NCBI RefSeq assembly: GCF_000715075.1
Contig: NC_134097.1
Coordinates: forward strand, 70,527,190-70,591,189
DNA: 64,000 bases
Direction: 5' to 3'
DNA from: Nicotiana tabacum
Taxonomy: Eukaryota; Streptophyta; Magnoliopsida; Solanales; Solanaceae
A model generated the notes under the pieces. It searched no databases. It saw only the letters and a program-made list of their open reading frames with translations, and was not told where the DNA came from. The position numbers and the translations under genes are program-made. This document shows positions 46,249 through 57,260 of the stretch, in pieces (the first letter of the stretch is position 1; every line of letters starts with the position of its first letter).

Positions 46249-46996
46249 TGTTTACCGTGAAAATGGTAATAACAATTAAATTTATTGATAGGACTCTAAA
46301 AATATGTTATCTATTTTTATGCTAGTTTTTAAGCAGTTGATGTTATATATGTGAAGATAAAATATGAAATGCGAGCTAAAATGGAACTATAATCGAACCA
46401 AGGGGTTGGCTATTCTGGCCTCGGACTGACCGATGAGGGGCCTCGAGGTCGAAGCCTGGGCTCGGGCTCGAGCTATCGGGGGTAATCGAGAAAGGGCTAA
46501 CAGTTAGGATATGATTAAAGGAGATTCTTTATGGCCAATGACGAGAAATAAGTGAAGAACAAGTATGCAGGCAATAAATGTGAGCAATAATACTGAGAGA
46601 ATATGTTAGAGAAAAGAAAAAGTTCTTGTATATTTCGTGTAGAATAGTTGGGGAAACGGAGTTTACAAAGTTCCAAGGATCCCCCTAATATAGGAGGGGA
46701 AATTCCAACATAGTACAAGATACATTAATGATAAAGAAAACGGGATGGGATAGCTGACTAGCTTTATGATGTAGGAGCAGACCCGGTTTAGACTAGCCCG
46801 ATAGACTTAACCGTCCCCGGAAGAATTCTTTGGGAACTCCCCATGCCCGTTGGGGTCTTAGATGACATTATCCCCAGGCTGGGTGTCAATAGATCTCGAG
46901 GGGTAGGGTACTCGATCCGTGATCTCGAGCCTTTAAGGTGACCTCCCGAAATGCCTTATTAACGAGAAATCGGTTCCCCCGATTTTACCGTATATA
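46249..46996 (-). repeat. 3' LTR of copy C
   Basis: Plus strand TGTTTACCGTGAAAATGG to TTTTACCGTATATA; the outer TG of the minus strand has become TA. Confidence 0.92.
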
Positions 46997-47276
46997 GATA
47001 GTCCTCGCATTTCTTAGAAAGAAGCAACAAGAAACGATTTTGACATCCCACTCTTCGGGCTTCCCGTAATGACGTCGTGCTGATGATGCAAGCCTCCATG
47101 ATTACCAAAACATTTCGTTGTTTTGCTTTTCCAAGACCATTCAACACGTTGCGGTTTCTCATCCTTCAGAGCCATAATGTCACCATTGAGTCAGCTCCCA
47201 TAGACGTATTGAATGCACTTGTCATTACATTTTTTGAGGGCGGTAATAGTGCCATCGGTTATGTTACCCCTCTTTC

Positions 47277-47283
47277 TATAAAT
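47277..47283 (+). promoter_or_regulatory. Second antisense TATA box, copy C
   Basis: TATAAAT in CTCTTTCTATAAATGGGAG, ~98 bp before the ATG at 47375. Conserved in copy B (15606-15612), degraded in copy A. Confidence 0.55.
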
Positions 47284-47374
47284 GGGAGTCTCATGAGATC
47301 AGCCTTTTACCTAAGTATCTTTCCATACCTATCCATTCCTCCTTTCTCGCTATCTTTATTCTTTATTGTTCTCC

Positions 47375-48110
47375 ATGTTTGGGGTCCATGGCCTCACGAT
47401 TTTATGGCGATATCAGGCATACAACTACCTATCTCCTGGACCTTCTCAGGTCGAGCGAGATTATGCTGTTTTTATGTTGTTGTTTTCATCTTCGTCGATT
47501 CGGGACGACAAAGCAGAGGACCAATTTTCTCTGACCCGAGGAAATATTTGGATAATATACCGTTGCTTAAGAGGGGGCTCGAATTATACACCGCTGCTCA
47601 CCCTCCTCCCCCGGCTTGGCGCATTACACCCCTTTTGGATTCCTTAGGGTGTGGTGGCACTGTCTACTAACTGTTGCCTCCCATGATGGGAAAACGTCTC
47701 AAGAAGTGGCTTTACAATAATAGCCTAGCGAAATCCATACTAGCAAATTTTTCACCCAGCCACTTCTTCATTCCTTCTTGCCTTTTTCGCGTCACTTTGC
47801 TCTTCTGCATCGCTTTCCCCTTCGTCGTCTCTACTTTTGAAGATGCCATTCTGGGGAATCGAGATAAGACCCCCGAGAGGATTGGACTTGGAAAATATTG
47901 TCTTTGAGGACGCGTGCTTGAGGAGATTATGTCGAAAGTTTTGCTATTGAGGACGCACCTTTGAGAACAGGCTAGGTTCTTAGGATTTTATTGTATGTAC
48001 ACCCTTCTGTCTCTTTGTTCCCATGTAAGGACCCCTCGTGGACTTTTGTAATCATATGTAAGGACCCCTCATGGGATTTTTGTAAGGGTGTATTTCATGA
48101 ATACAAAAGA
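47375..48110 (+). ncRNA. Putative second antisense transcription unit, copy C
   Basis: Downstream of the TATA box an ATG (ATGTTTGGGGTCCATGGCC) opens a 91-codon frame to 47647 (FGVHGLTILWRY start). A longer overlapping frame, 47077-47670, starts before the TATA box. Neither frame keeps its length in copies A or B, though nucleotides do, so the product may be an RNA. About 48000-48110 (paired TAAGGACCCCTC motifs, TTTTGTAA, ATACAAAAG) is a plausible 3' end. It runs antisense to the retrotransposon and towards the main antisense gene. Confidence 0.3.
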
Positions 48111-48624
48111 CTTTTTCCCGATCTGTCTTCGATGCTTGCTACATTCTTTTATGTTTGTGGAGACTCTGAATGCATGACTCTATCTGTTGTTTCTAATACC
48201 AAACCCGGATGCTAGTATTCCTTCCGTCCTTTGGTTGATAAAAACGGCTTCGCACAGAATTCTTTGCGATCCCTTCGATCGAACCTGAATAGGGTCGATA
48301 GACTCGGGTCGTCAGGACCTTGACTTTGAGTGAAATGAGAATATTGTTTCGGGCCTTGGAATCATGACTTACTAGTTAAACTCCGTGGTAACCTTTAAGA
48401 AGAAATTTTCTCGGGGGCCTGTGGACAGGTGCTGCCTTTGATCTCTTGAGAGTAGTCCCCGAGCGGAGATTCGTTCAAATTTCGGCCATCTGGAAATGCG
48501 CTCTGGGCATAGTGTGAATAACCTTATGGTGTTGTATATAGATTTTGAAAGAGGGTTTGTCCGATCTTGGACGGTACCCGGGTGGAGTTCAAATGCTTAT
48601 TTCCTTGGAGCCTGATTCCCTTTT
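48111..48624. other. Spacer between antisense units, copy C
   Basis: This matches copy A 2366-2760 and copy B 14250-14760 in reverse. No conserved frame is seen; I find nothing else in it. Confidence 0.5.
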
Positions 48625-48830
48625 GACAAAAATCCCCCGAGGTCGAGTATCACCTCGGGTCTCGTCATGATATTATTGGCTTCCTGGAGCCTACACTAAG
48701 ATCCTCGAGGTCAGTTACCACCTTGGTGTTGGCAAAGGAATCATTGGCTCCTTGGAGCCTAGCCTTGTCTTGATGGAGGTCCTTAAGGTTGAATACCACC
48801 TCGGGACTAGAGAGGGTGTTATCGGATAGT
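48625..48830 (+). repeat. ~75-bp tandem repeat upstream of antisense promoter, copy C (about 3 units)
   Basis: The core TACCACCTCGGGAC / TATCACCTCGGGTC recurs near 48648, 48716 and 48798, each followed by CATTGGCTCCTTGGAGCCT-like sequence. It corresponds to the arrays at 2241-2365 and 13955-14250. Confidence 0.75.
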
Positions 48831-48876
48831 GTTCTTAACCAGCTTTGAGGCAGGAAAATCGTCGCCGTTTTTTCCA

Positions 48877-48885
48877 TATATAAAT
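48877..48885 (+). promoter_or_regulatory. TATA box of the antisense gene, copy C
   Basis: TATATAAAT in TTCCATATATAAATAGGG, the best-kept TATA of the three copies. It lies ~137 bp before the position of the lost antisense ATG (about 49014) and ~50 bp after the repeat array. Confidence 0.65.
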
Positions 48886-49013
48886 AGGGTTGTTTCTGCC
48901 TTTTCGGGGGTTATCCCATTTTTAGAAGTTGTCCTTCTCTTTCTGTGCCAGCCTTTCGGCACTTCAGCACTAACGCGTCTGCACATATTCCTGCTATTTC
49001 ATTCTCCAATTTC

Positions 49014-50322
49014 GTGACCGCCGCCGTGGCTATATCAGGGTCTATCCTACAAGGAGGGGAGAGCTCTGTCTCCGGCCTTCAGGACCATCGAGGTCTGCTA
49101 ACTTTGCGGTGTTGATCGACTATGCCTTTAGTTGTTGTTTATCGAAGAAAATGGAGATCGGGTATGGATGAGTCGCTTCCTCCTAGCGCAGATCGATGAT
49201 ATTATACCCGAGGAGCTCATGTCATTCACTAAGGAGTGGAGCTACACTCGTAAGTGGTGCATCTCGTGCTTTATCAGTTCTGTCTATGGCGAAAGTTGGT
49301 TTCGTAATCATGCCTTCCTCTTTTCCTCTGCAGCGGTCTCATGGGCGTTAGGCGACGTTCTTGATCTGCCGGACTGGGTCCGAGAATTGGTGACCCACTC
49401 GACCTATGAGGAACGCAAGTGGCGAGCTTTGTCCCGGGGTATATGGGAAGCAAAATATCATGGTGAGTGTTGTGCTATTCCTTCCTTGCTATCACCTTCC
49501 TTTTTGCTACCAACATTTTGGGAGATAATTGAAACCGGGGTTGCATACACCGAGTGACCATGCTTCAACTGGAGTAGTCTCTTTTAGGGCAGAAGGGACT
49601 GGATTGGCAGGTGTGCGTTTGGTCTTCGAGGAAGCCCAGCGGCTTCACTTTGCGCTGAATTTCGGCATAGGTTTTTCGAGCTTTGCGCCTTCTTTTCCTT
49701 ACTGAGTTTTCTTTTCAGGCATCCGATAAGCTCGAGTTCGGTCTGCTTCGTTATGAAGCCAGGCTATGGAAAGCGTTGGGTAAGGAGAGATCCCTGAGGC
49801 TCATTTGTGATAAAAAGAGGTCAAGTTGGTGAATTTTGCGGTGTGAGGCGAGCCAAAACTTAAACTGCAAAAAATCACCTGACGGGTCAGGTAGTTTTCA
49901 ATCCCGAATGAGTGTGCATTCCGCTTTCTAACTCCTGGGGCTAATACTTAGTTTATTCCAGTTGTAGAAAAAGACGAAGGCCCTGGAATGCCTTCGAGGC
50001 AAAGTTGGTCGGGCCATGTGTGAGCGTGATGAGTTGAAAGCTTGGGCGGAAGCTGCAATGAGCCAGACTAAGCTAACCAGGAGATGGCGATCTATTTAAA
50101 GGATGATAGCGATGCTCAAGCCGAGCTAAGAAGGATCCTCGATCACGGATGGAGGATTGGAGAATATGCTCGTTGCAAGTCTTGAAGAAAAACCCTCGAG
50201 AAGCCCGTGATAGGGGTTTCGCCCTCCAGGAGGAGCTGGCGCTTGCAAAGGTGGATGAGCGTGATGCTCGATTGCTTTCTCCCGATGCCGAGGAAAGTGA
50301 GGATGATACTGGCATGTCGTAG
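49014..50322 (+). pseudogene. Antisense ORF gene of family 1, copy C
   Basis: The N-terminal ATG is lost: GCCGTGGCTATATCAGGGTC stands where copy B has GCCATGGCTGC. The 'putative gypsy type transposon'-like core (about 380 bp) is deleted at about 49085. The frame 49132-49557 keeps EENGDRVWMSRFLLAQIDDI and KEWSYTRKWCISCF. An acceptor CTCTTTTCCTCTGCAG (about 49340) and a donor ATG/GTGAGTG (about 49461) outline an exon. Later acceptors are TTTTCTTTTCAG (about 49717) and TTTATTCCAG (about 49960). The coiled-coil end reads DRGFALQEELALAKVDERDA to TAG at 50320-50322. The C-terminus is the best conserved part of the three copies. Confidence 0.68.
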
Positions 50323-50525
50323 CCCCCAGGGGGAGGGCGTAGATTTTGTCATCTGTATGTAACATTTTCGAAGCATGATTGTAACTAGAGGTTGCATCTC
50401 TTGCATGTGTATGAAAGAAAACCTTGCGGCTTTACTCCTTTCACATCCTTTTCTATCCTAATCTCGGCCAGGCGAGCTGGTTCTTGCGTTGGTAGGAATC
50501 CTCAGAGTTGCGATGTGGCCTCGGG

Positions 50526-50965
50526 GCTCACTGGATTGGCGATAATGGCTCTCACGCTTTGGGTCGATGCGACATTTAGTCTAAGCTGGCATTAGAGCTC
50601 TTATGCTTTTATTCAATTGTTTTGGGTTTAGTCTCTGAGTCTGGCTTCGACTCGAGCTCATTCTCCCCTCAAGCTTTTGTGTTTGCATGGGAGGGAGACA
50701 ATGACTCTTACGCCTTAGGTCGAAGCGAGCTTTTATATGTACGTCCTTGAGGCTCATTAAGCTGGTGACAATTGCTCTTACGCTTTACCCTTAGGCATGG
50801 ATAGTTAGATATTTTGGGTCCAGTCCCCGAATAGTGTTACGACTCGAGCTCATTTTGACCCTCAAGCTTTCAAAGCTCTTACGCTTTTTGGTCGATGCGA
50901 CCTTTAAATGTGTGTGGCCCTGAGGCTTATTAGGCTAGCAACAATGGCTCTTACGCTTTGCCCTT
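50526..50965 (-). repeat. Interspersed GGCTCTTACGCTTTGGGTCG motif repeats, copy C
   Basis: The motif (reverse of that in copy B 10660-11475) occurs near 50533, 50695, 50762, 50871 and 50935, often followed by TCGATGCGACC and preceded by TTAGGCTAGCAACAA. Confidence 0.75.
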
Positions 50966-51399
50966 AGGCATATTTAGCTTTGTTTTCCTCTCGTTAAGGA
51001 CTTTTTGAAATGATTTTGCCTGACCCATCATCGGTTCGGGAAGAACCTTAATTTCAAGTCATTTGCAGCGATGTTCGATCACCTTGGAAAGTTTGGCTCG
51101 TAGATTTAGTAGCTCGAAGCCTTGTGATTTGGAGCTGACATGGTCGAAGCTCTTTTTCCTGTCAAGGGTAGCCTTTTCTACTGGTTCTTTTCAAAGTAGA
51201 TTCGAAGTAATGGCCTATGATTTTGTAGCGACAGTCGGGTGTCCTCGAGTCGCATTAATTCGGCTGGTACAGCCTTATGACCGTAGTCATTTGTGTTTGG
51301 CCGGAGCCATTTTTGGTCCCAAGTACCGTAGTTTGTGCATCTATATTGAGGGTATGCCTTTTTAGGGGTCTTACAAATTTGATATATAGCCTAAACTTC

Positions 51400-51830
51400 A
51401 GGATCGAGTTTATGCCTATAGTAAGGTTTTACAAAAAATTTATGTCGTTGAGGTCTTATAGGTTTTTCATGCCGTTGAGGTCTTACAGATTTTTCATGTC
51501 GTTGAGGTCTTATAGGTTTTTCATGCCGTCGAGGTCTTACAGGTTTTTATATTGTTGAGGTCTTACAATTTTTTCATGTCGTTGAGGTCTTATAGTTTTT
51601 TCATGTCGTTGAGGTCTTACAGTTTTTTCATGTCGTTGAGGTCTTACAGGTTTTTCATTCCGTCGAGGTCTTACAGGTTTTTCATGTCATTGAGGTCTTA
51701 CAGTTTTTTCATGTCATTGAGGTCTTACAGGTTTTTCATGTCGTCGAGGTCTTACAGGTTTTTCATGCCGTTGAGGTCTTATAGTTCTTTCATGTTATTG
51801 AGGTCTTACAGGTATAGTTGAAGCCTTATG
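51400..51830 (-). repeat. 27-bp minisatellite, copy C (about 14 units)
   Basis: The unit GTTGAGGTCTTACAGGTTTT + TCATGTC repeats at 27-bp steps from about 51430 to 51815. Because 27 is a multiple of three, the plus strand stays open and reads a nonapeptide MSLRSYRFF over and over (51277-51558 and 51552-51821). It is the expanded partner of the 26-bp array in copy B. Confidence 0.92.
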
Positions 51831-52784
51831 TAGGTCTTATGGGACCGAGTCTGCCCACTAGGGGTCTTATGCCCTCGTGTTTTCATGAGTCAATGCAGGT
51901 GGCGTTTTGATGGCAATCCCTGAGCAGTCGAATGCTTCTTGACTAGAGAGCCATTTTTTTGTAAACTATGCATTGCCTGGTCCAGGGCTTACGATTTTGG
52001 AGATCCTGACCCTAAGGTCGTGCGCTTTTCCTTTAAGATTTCGGCGCCAGTCCCCAAATACTCGAGGTGCTTTTGGCATTGGAGATGTTTAGCAATTTTT
52101 GCGTTGCCTTATTTGAAGGCTTACGATTTCGGAGTCCCGACCCAGAGGTCGTTCAAGTATTGAATTGTTGACGCCAGTCCCTGAGTATTCGGGACGTTTT
52201 CGGCGGAGGAGCTATTTTTGCGAAGGTGCAGTCTCTTTTGGAGCGCAAAATGCCTCGACAAAAGATGTTCTCCGATTATTTGATATAAGTGTACATGTAT
52301 TTGTCGTCGGGGGACCGGTTATATGGACACGGTTCGTTTGACCGTTTGGCCTGGTAAATTACTTTCCTATAGGGACCCTGTTCAGCGTTTCTTGGTTTTT
52401 TCGAGCGGGTGGCTTTTTTTTGGGGGGGGGGGTAACGCCCCCCAATGTTCGGGGTTGATTATAAAAGAAGCCTCGAACATTTGTTGAGTTTCCCTTATGT
52501 AGCATGCAGATGTTACCTCATTAAAAACCTTGTCGGTAAAACCCTCTTTCGGGATAAAAACCCGGTCGAAGGGAAAGAGTGCAACGGATGCTTAAAACCT
52601 TAAGTTCTTCGAGCTGGGTTAGCATTTTTACCTCTTCGATCGGGTGCCTGCATAAAGGTTAGTCTGAAATACGAAACAAAAAGGGAGATGGTTGTACCTT
52701 AATGTGAGATGCGTCGACGAAGTTTTGAGGATCGATATGTTCCAATCACTGGAGATGAGGACGCGGTACGGTCCTTTATTTCGT
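51831..52784 (-). other. Non-coding stretch between array and protease, copy C
   Basis: It aligns with copy B 8920-9900 in reverse. It includes a run of about 11 G followed by GTAACGCCCCCCAATG (52421-52447). No RT motif in any frame. Confidence 0.6.
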
Positions 52785-53290
52785 TTAATCGATCTTGATT
52801 GAGGGTGTGGCTCGATTACCTTTCGGCTCGTTTGTAGGCGGAGGTGCGAGCGGAGGTGCCACGTCGTGCACCGCAAACATTTCCCTTGCCGCATGCTGTT
52901 CCCCGTTTACGATGTAGTGTATCCACGGCCGTCCGAATAAGGCATTATACCTCATGTCTCCTTCGATGACATGGAATTTGGTGTTTTGGCTCGTGTCGGC
53001 CACGCTGACCGGGAGGGTGATTTCTCTTTTCGTTGTTTCACTTACCATGTTGAATCCGTTGAGGACTCGAGTGGCGGGCTCAATTTGGTCGAGCAGTCCG
53101 AGCTGCTCTATCACCCTCGACCTGATAATGTTGGCCGAGCTACCTGGATCCACGAGTACACGTTTTATTTGAAAAGAATTTACGAGGAAAGAGATTACCA
53201 GTGCGTCATTGTGAGGTTGAGACAGGGTCTCAGTGTCTTTTCGCTGAATGTGAGGGCGTCTCGGGAATATATCCCTGGGTCCTCTTTTCT
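52785..53290 (-). pseudogene. Retropepsin-like protease of copy C
   Basis: The minus frame to 52785 reads VLVDPGSSANIIRSRVIEQL (D-P-G-S-S active site, Asp kept), EITLPVSVADTSQNTKFHVI and GRPWIHYIVNGEQHAAREMF. Compared with copy B a stretch is missing after WIHY (the AIPS...FPTKDGIKTIY block, about 13 codons plus). Upstream, reading FLVNSFQIKRVL joins the gag linker. Stops and a frameshift are present in the linker, so gag-protease is broken. This is the better of the two protease copies. Confidence 0.82.
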
Positions 53291-53437
53291 CTGGTGATGG
53301 ATATTTTTGTCCTTCTCATTACGGGTTTTTATCGGGCATTGATGCCTCCCATAATCATGGGGATGACATGTTGTGGCTCGTTTGCCTTATTCTTCTTGGT
53401 CGCCTCTCTTTCCCGGAACTAATTTTTGGTTCGATCG

Positions 53438-55000
53438 CTAAGGAATTCCCCAGAGATACCCTTTGCTAAGTAGTCGGGCTACCTCTTCTCGGAGTTGGTG
53501 GCAATCTACGGTCTTGTGGCCGTGTGTGTTGTGAAACTTGCACACTAAGTTGTGATTCCTTTGTGAGGGATCCGATTGTATAGGCCTGGGCCACTTGGCG
53601 TCTCTGATTTTACTGATGGCGAACACGATGTCCGATACATTGACGTTGAAGTTGTATTCCGACAAGTGAGGTGCACCTGTTGGTCCTATGTTCCTATAGA
53701 ATCTGGCTCTATTGATGAGCCCTTGAGGATCCGGCCCTCGATCTATTCTTTGATCGTTGCAAGGTAGGTTGCGCTTTGGTGCGTTCCTCCTATCTTTGAT
53801 GTACGACTGATATCTTTCTTTATTTGGTTTTGGTTCCTTTGCCAGGATCCTGCTTGGGTATACTGAGCCCGAGGGGGCTCCCAACTGGTCATTCTCGACC
53901 CTGATTTTTGACCGGTATCGGTTGTGGACATCCGACCAGGTCATAGCTGGATACTCGATCAAATTCTATGTCAACTATTTCGAAGCCACCGAGCTTCATT
54001 CATTTAGACCTTGAGTGAAATCCTGCACTGTCCAGTCGTCGGAGACTGGCGGTAGCTCCATCCATTCCATTTTAAAGTGAGACATGAATTCTGCAGCATC
54101 TCGTTCTCCCTTTGCTTAATTTTGAAAATGTCAGACTTCCTCGTCGCTACTTTGATGGCACCAGGATGTGCCTTTACAAAGGAGTCTGCTAGCATGGCGA
54201 ATGAATCTATGGAGTTTGGACCCAAGCTGTGATACCACATCATTGCCCCCTTCGAGAGTATTTCCCCAAACCTTTTCAGCAATACAGACTCGATCTCATC
54301 GTTCTTTATATCGTTTCCCTTTACCGCGCAAGTGTAGGAAGTAACGTATTCATTGGGGTCTGAAGTCCCGTTGTACTTTAGGAGTTCCGGCATTGTGAAC
54401 TTCTTTAGAATAGGTTTCGGGGCCGCTTCTTCGGGGAACGGCCTTTGTATGAACTTCTTCGAATTCACACCCTTCAGGACCGGGGGTGCTCCCGGGATCT
54501 GGTTGACCCTGGAGTTGTAGGTCTTGAGCTTCTTATCGTTGGCTGCTATCATTTTCTTGCCCGATTCAATCCTTCTAGTGAGGTCTTCGAGCATTTTTAC
54601 GATGGCATGGTCACCTATCGATCCGTTATTGCTCAATCTCTCAGGTATCTATTCGACTGGGGGAACTGTCCCCGTGCTACCGTACTGGGAGTCTTCTGGT
54701 GGCTTTGCAGCTGAGCGATAGCCAACTATTGTGCCTGCAACATTTCAAAAATAACATGAAGGCTAACTTCCTATTCTTCCTGATCTAGGGATTTTTGGGC
54801 TTCCTGTTGGTCGTCGTGTTGTATGCTCCTGTCGGTATGTGAGGTTTCGATGACCTGTTGTGCGTCTTGCGAAACCGCATCCATTAGAATTGGTCCAGGT
54901 GCGTTATCGGGGTTATGTGGTGGCGCGCCAATAGTTGGAAGCCACATCGTTTTCTCCGTGGTTCTCAAGGTTTTCGTTCTCAACTCTGTTCACTGAACCA
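53438..55000 (-). pseudogene. gag: gag of copy C
   Basis: Minus strand. The ATG of copy B is ATC here (about 54996), and the first part (54983-54771) is frameshifted. The frame 54636-54004 is intact: coiled MLEDLTRRIESGKKMIAAND, then the capsid-like gag domain (FTMPELLKYNGTSDPNEYV, SKGAMMWYHSLGPNSIDSFA, FKIKQRENEML). After a shift, 53962-53438 gives the C-terminal part with CKFHNTHGHKTVDC, a C-X2-H-X4-H-X4-C knuckle in which the second Cys of the usual CCHC is His, and the conserved LREEVARLLSKGYL. The CHHC form is normal for this plant gag type (from memory). Confidence 0.88.
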
Positions 55001-55103
55001 GATATTTTTACCTAAAATCGAAGATCTTGGACAAGAAAAAGTGTGAAAAATAACTTGCGTTGTGTAACGAAACCAAAAAGAAAATAATCACTATTATTTT
55101 TAT

Positions 55104-55120
55104 CCCCACGGTGGGCGCCA
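55104..55120 (-). other. Primer binding site of copy C (tRNA-Lys)
   Basis: The plus strand reads CCCCACGGTGGGCGCCA, which equals the 3' acceptor and T-arm end of plant tRNA-Lys (CUU) including CCA, as I remember that tRNA. It lies three bases from the LTR. Confidence 0.8.
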
Positions 55121-55123
55121 AAC

Positions 55124-55877
55124 TGTTTACCGTGGAAATGGTACTAACAATTAAATTTGTTGATGGAACCCTAAAAATACGTAATCTATTTTTATGCTAG
55201 TTGTTAAGCAGTTGATGATATATATGTGAAGATAAAAGATGAAATGTGAGCTAAAATGGAACTATAATCGAACCAAAGTGTTGGCTATTCTGGCCTCGGG
55301 CTGATCGATGAGGGGCCTCGAGGTCGAGGTCTGGGCTCGGGCTTGGGCTCGAGCTATCGGAGATAATCGAGAAAGGGCTAACAGTTAGGATATGATTAAA
55401 GGATGCTCTTTATGGCCAATGATGAGCAATAAGTGAAGAACAAGTATGCAAGCAATAAATGTGAGCAATAATACCGAGAGAATATGTTAGAAAAAAGAAA
55501 AAGTTCTTATATATTTTGTGTAGAATAGTTGGGGCAACGGAGTTTACAAAGTGCCAAGGATTCCCCTTATATAGGAGGGGAAATCCCAACATAGTACAAG
55601 ATACATTAATGATAAATAAAGCGGGATGAGACAGCTGGTTAGCTTCATGACGTGGGAGCAGACCCGGTTTAGACTAGCCTGATAGACTTAACCGGCCCCA
55701 GCAGCATTCTTCGGGAACTCCCCATGCCCGTTGGGGTCTCAGCCGACATTATCCCCAGGCCGGGTGCCGATAGGTCTCGAGCGGGAGGGTACTCGATCCG
55801 TGATCTCGAGCCTCCGAGGTGACCTCCTGAAATGCCTTATTAATGAGAAATTGGTTCCCCCGATGTTACCGTATACA
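55124..55877 (-). repeat. 5' LTR of copy C
   Basis: Plus strand TGTTTACCGTGGAAATGG to GTTACCGTATACA. The minus TATA box CCTATATAAGGGG is at about 55567-55577. It differs from the 3' LTR at roughly one base in ten over the first 125 bases, so the insertion is old. Confidence 0.93.
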
Positions 55878-56238
55878 TGTCTCATTTCTCTCTTAAGCTT
55901 GAAACATAACTTCTTAATATTCACTTTCTTGTTATAATGATTACATGTAATATTCTTATACTTGGACCTTGACTTGCTTCTACTTTTATCTCTGTCATTC
56001 TGGCCGATGAAGTTGCTTCTCCCTCTATCTTTAGTAACCAAAATATTGGAGTCTGAAGCTATAGTAGGTGAGGATTGAAGTCCTCTTCTTATCTCTTCAT
56101 TTAAGATACAACTCTTAGCATATTTCGTAGTTACAATACCATTGGGATCATAATTAGTCAAAAAAAAACTCAAAGAGGTTCCCAAATGTCAGACAAAGTA
56201 TTCAAAATCATTTATATGACAAAAAATAGGACTGCTCT
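55878..56238 (-). pseudogene. gag: Copia gag fragment with zinc knuckle, element G
   Basis: Minus frame 56185 downwards reads TNYDPNGIVTTKYAKSCILN, EEIRRGLQSS, then a basic stretch (RDKSRSKSRSKYKNI) and CNHYNKKVNIKKLCFKLKRE, a decayed CCHC knuckle (the Gly and His of G-H are V-N, second Cys is Tyr). It links LTR-F side gag (59249-59584) to the pol part beyond copy C (46248). Confidence 0.85.
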
Positions 56239-57094
56239 TGTCACGACCCAAAATACCAGTCTATCATGATGGCGGCTAACACACTTACTAGGCAAGCCGA
56301 CAACCATATAATACCTAAGAATTTGAATGAAACAAGTTTAATAAACTCAACAACGGAAAATTTCATAAATAACTAATAAAAGTAGCTAAAACTCTACTAC
56401 AATCAACCCAACACCTGGTGTCAACGAGTACATAGCTACGAAGTATCAACATAGTCTGAAACTCTAATACAATTGTCTGAGTACTAGAACAGTAATGAAT
56501 AAAATGAAGAGAAAGAGAGTCAAGGTATGTGGGCGTCATAGTAGCTACCTCAAGGTCTTCGGGTAGGTACTAGCACCAATCTAACAATCACCGAATCAAG
56601 ATGTACCTGGATCTACACATGAAGTGCAGAGTGTAGTATGAGTACAACTTACCCAATGTACTCAATAAGTATCATAGCTAACCTTCATGAGGTAAAAGAA
56701 TCACAAATTATAAGTGATGTTAGCTATCGCCTGTAAAGTTCCATCTTTTTGACAAGTACAAACCAATAATGAAATAAAGTCATAAAGCACATGAAGAAAC
56801 ATTCGTGTGTATGTGTATATTTTCTCAAATACTTTACTCAGTCAATATTCGGCATATAGAGATGATATATAGTTAAATCAAGTAAATAATCATGAAAATT
56901 GCAAATAAAGATGAAATGTAAAATCAAAACAAATGCTGGCCATATTTCCTCAACCTTTCCAATTCCATACCAAATCACTTATTAGATTTCCTCAATATCT
57001 GCGTGTACACCATCAAGAGAGATACATGAGAGGGTGACCCTAGGTGGATGGATCCATATCTACACGGAAGCACGACAAATTTAACATACTACCA

Positions 57095-57260
57095 ATCTGG
57101 CGTGGTTACAGGCTCAATATCATAATCCGACTGGTGTGGTCACAGGCAAAACAACACAATCCGTCTGGCATGGTAAAAAGGCAAAACAACACAATCCACC
57201 TGACATCGTCACAGGCATAACAACACAATCCGCCCAGCGTGGTCACAAGCACCCAGTTCA
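57095..57260 (-). repeat. 34-bp tandem repeat in LTR-F
   Basis: CTGGCGTGGTCACAGGCA plus AACAACACAATCCG repeats at 57097, 57131, 57165, 57199 and about 57233. Confidence 0.85.

Larger units (their letters stand above)
46249..55877 (-). mobile_element. Family 1 non-autonomous Ty3/gypsy element, copy C (complete)
   Basis: Minus strand, with a perfect duplication TGTCT at 46244-46248 and 55878-55882 inside copia G. 5' LTR 55124-55877, primer site, gag (55000-53438), protease (about 53290-52785), repeat arrays (51830-50526), plus-strand antisense genes (50322-47277), and 3' LTR 46249-46996. As in copy B, RT, RNase H and integrase are absent. Confidence 0.93.

Noticed and set aside
47077..47670. 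197-codon antisense protein in copy C
   Set aside because: It starts before the TATA box, and copies A and B do not keep the frame.
51552..51821. 89-codon repeat protein
   Set aside because: It is a by-product of the 27-bp minisatellite; copy B has no equivalent frame. Kept only as a finding.
55104..55120. tRNA-Lys gene fragment
   Set aside because: Only the 3' 17 bases match, directly beside an LTR, so it is a primer binding site.
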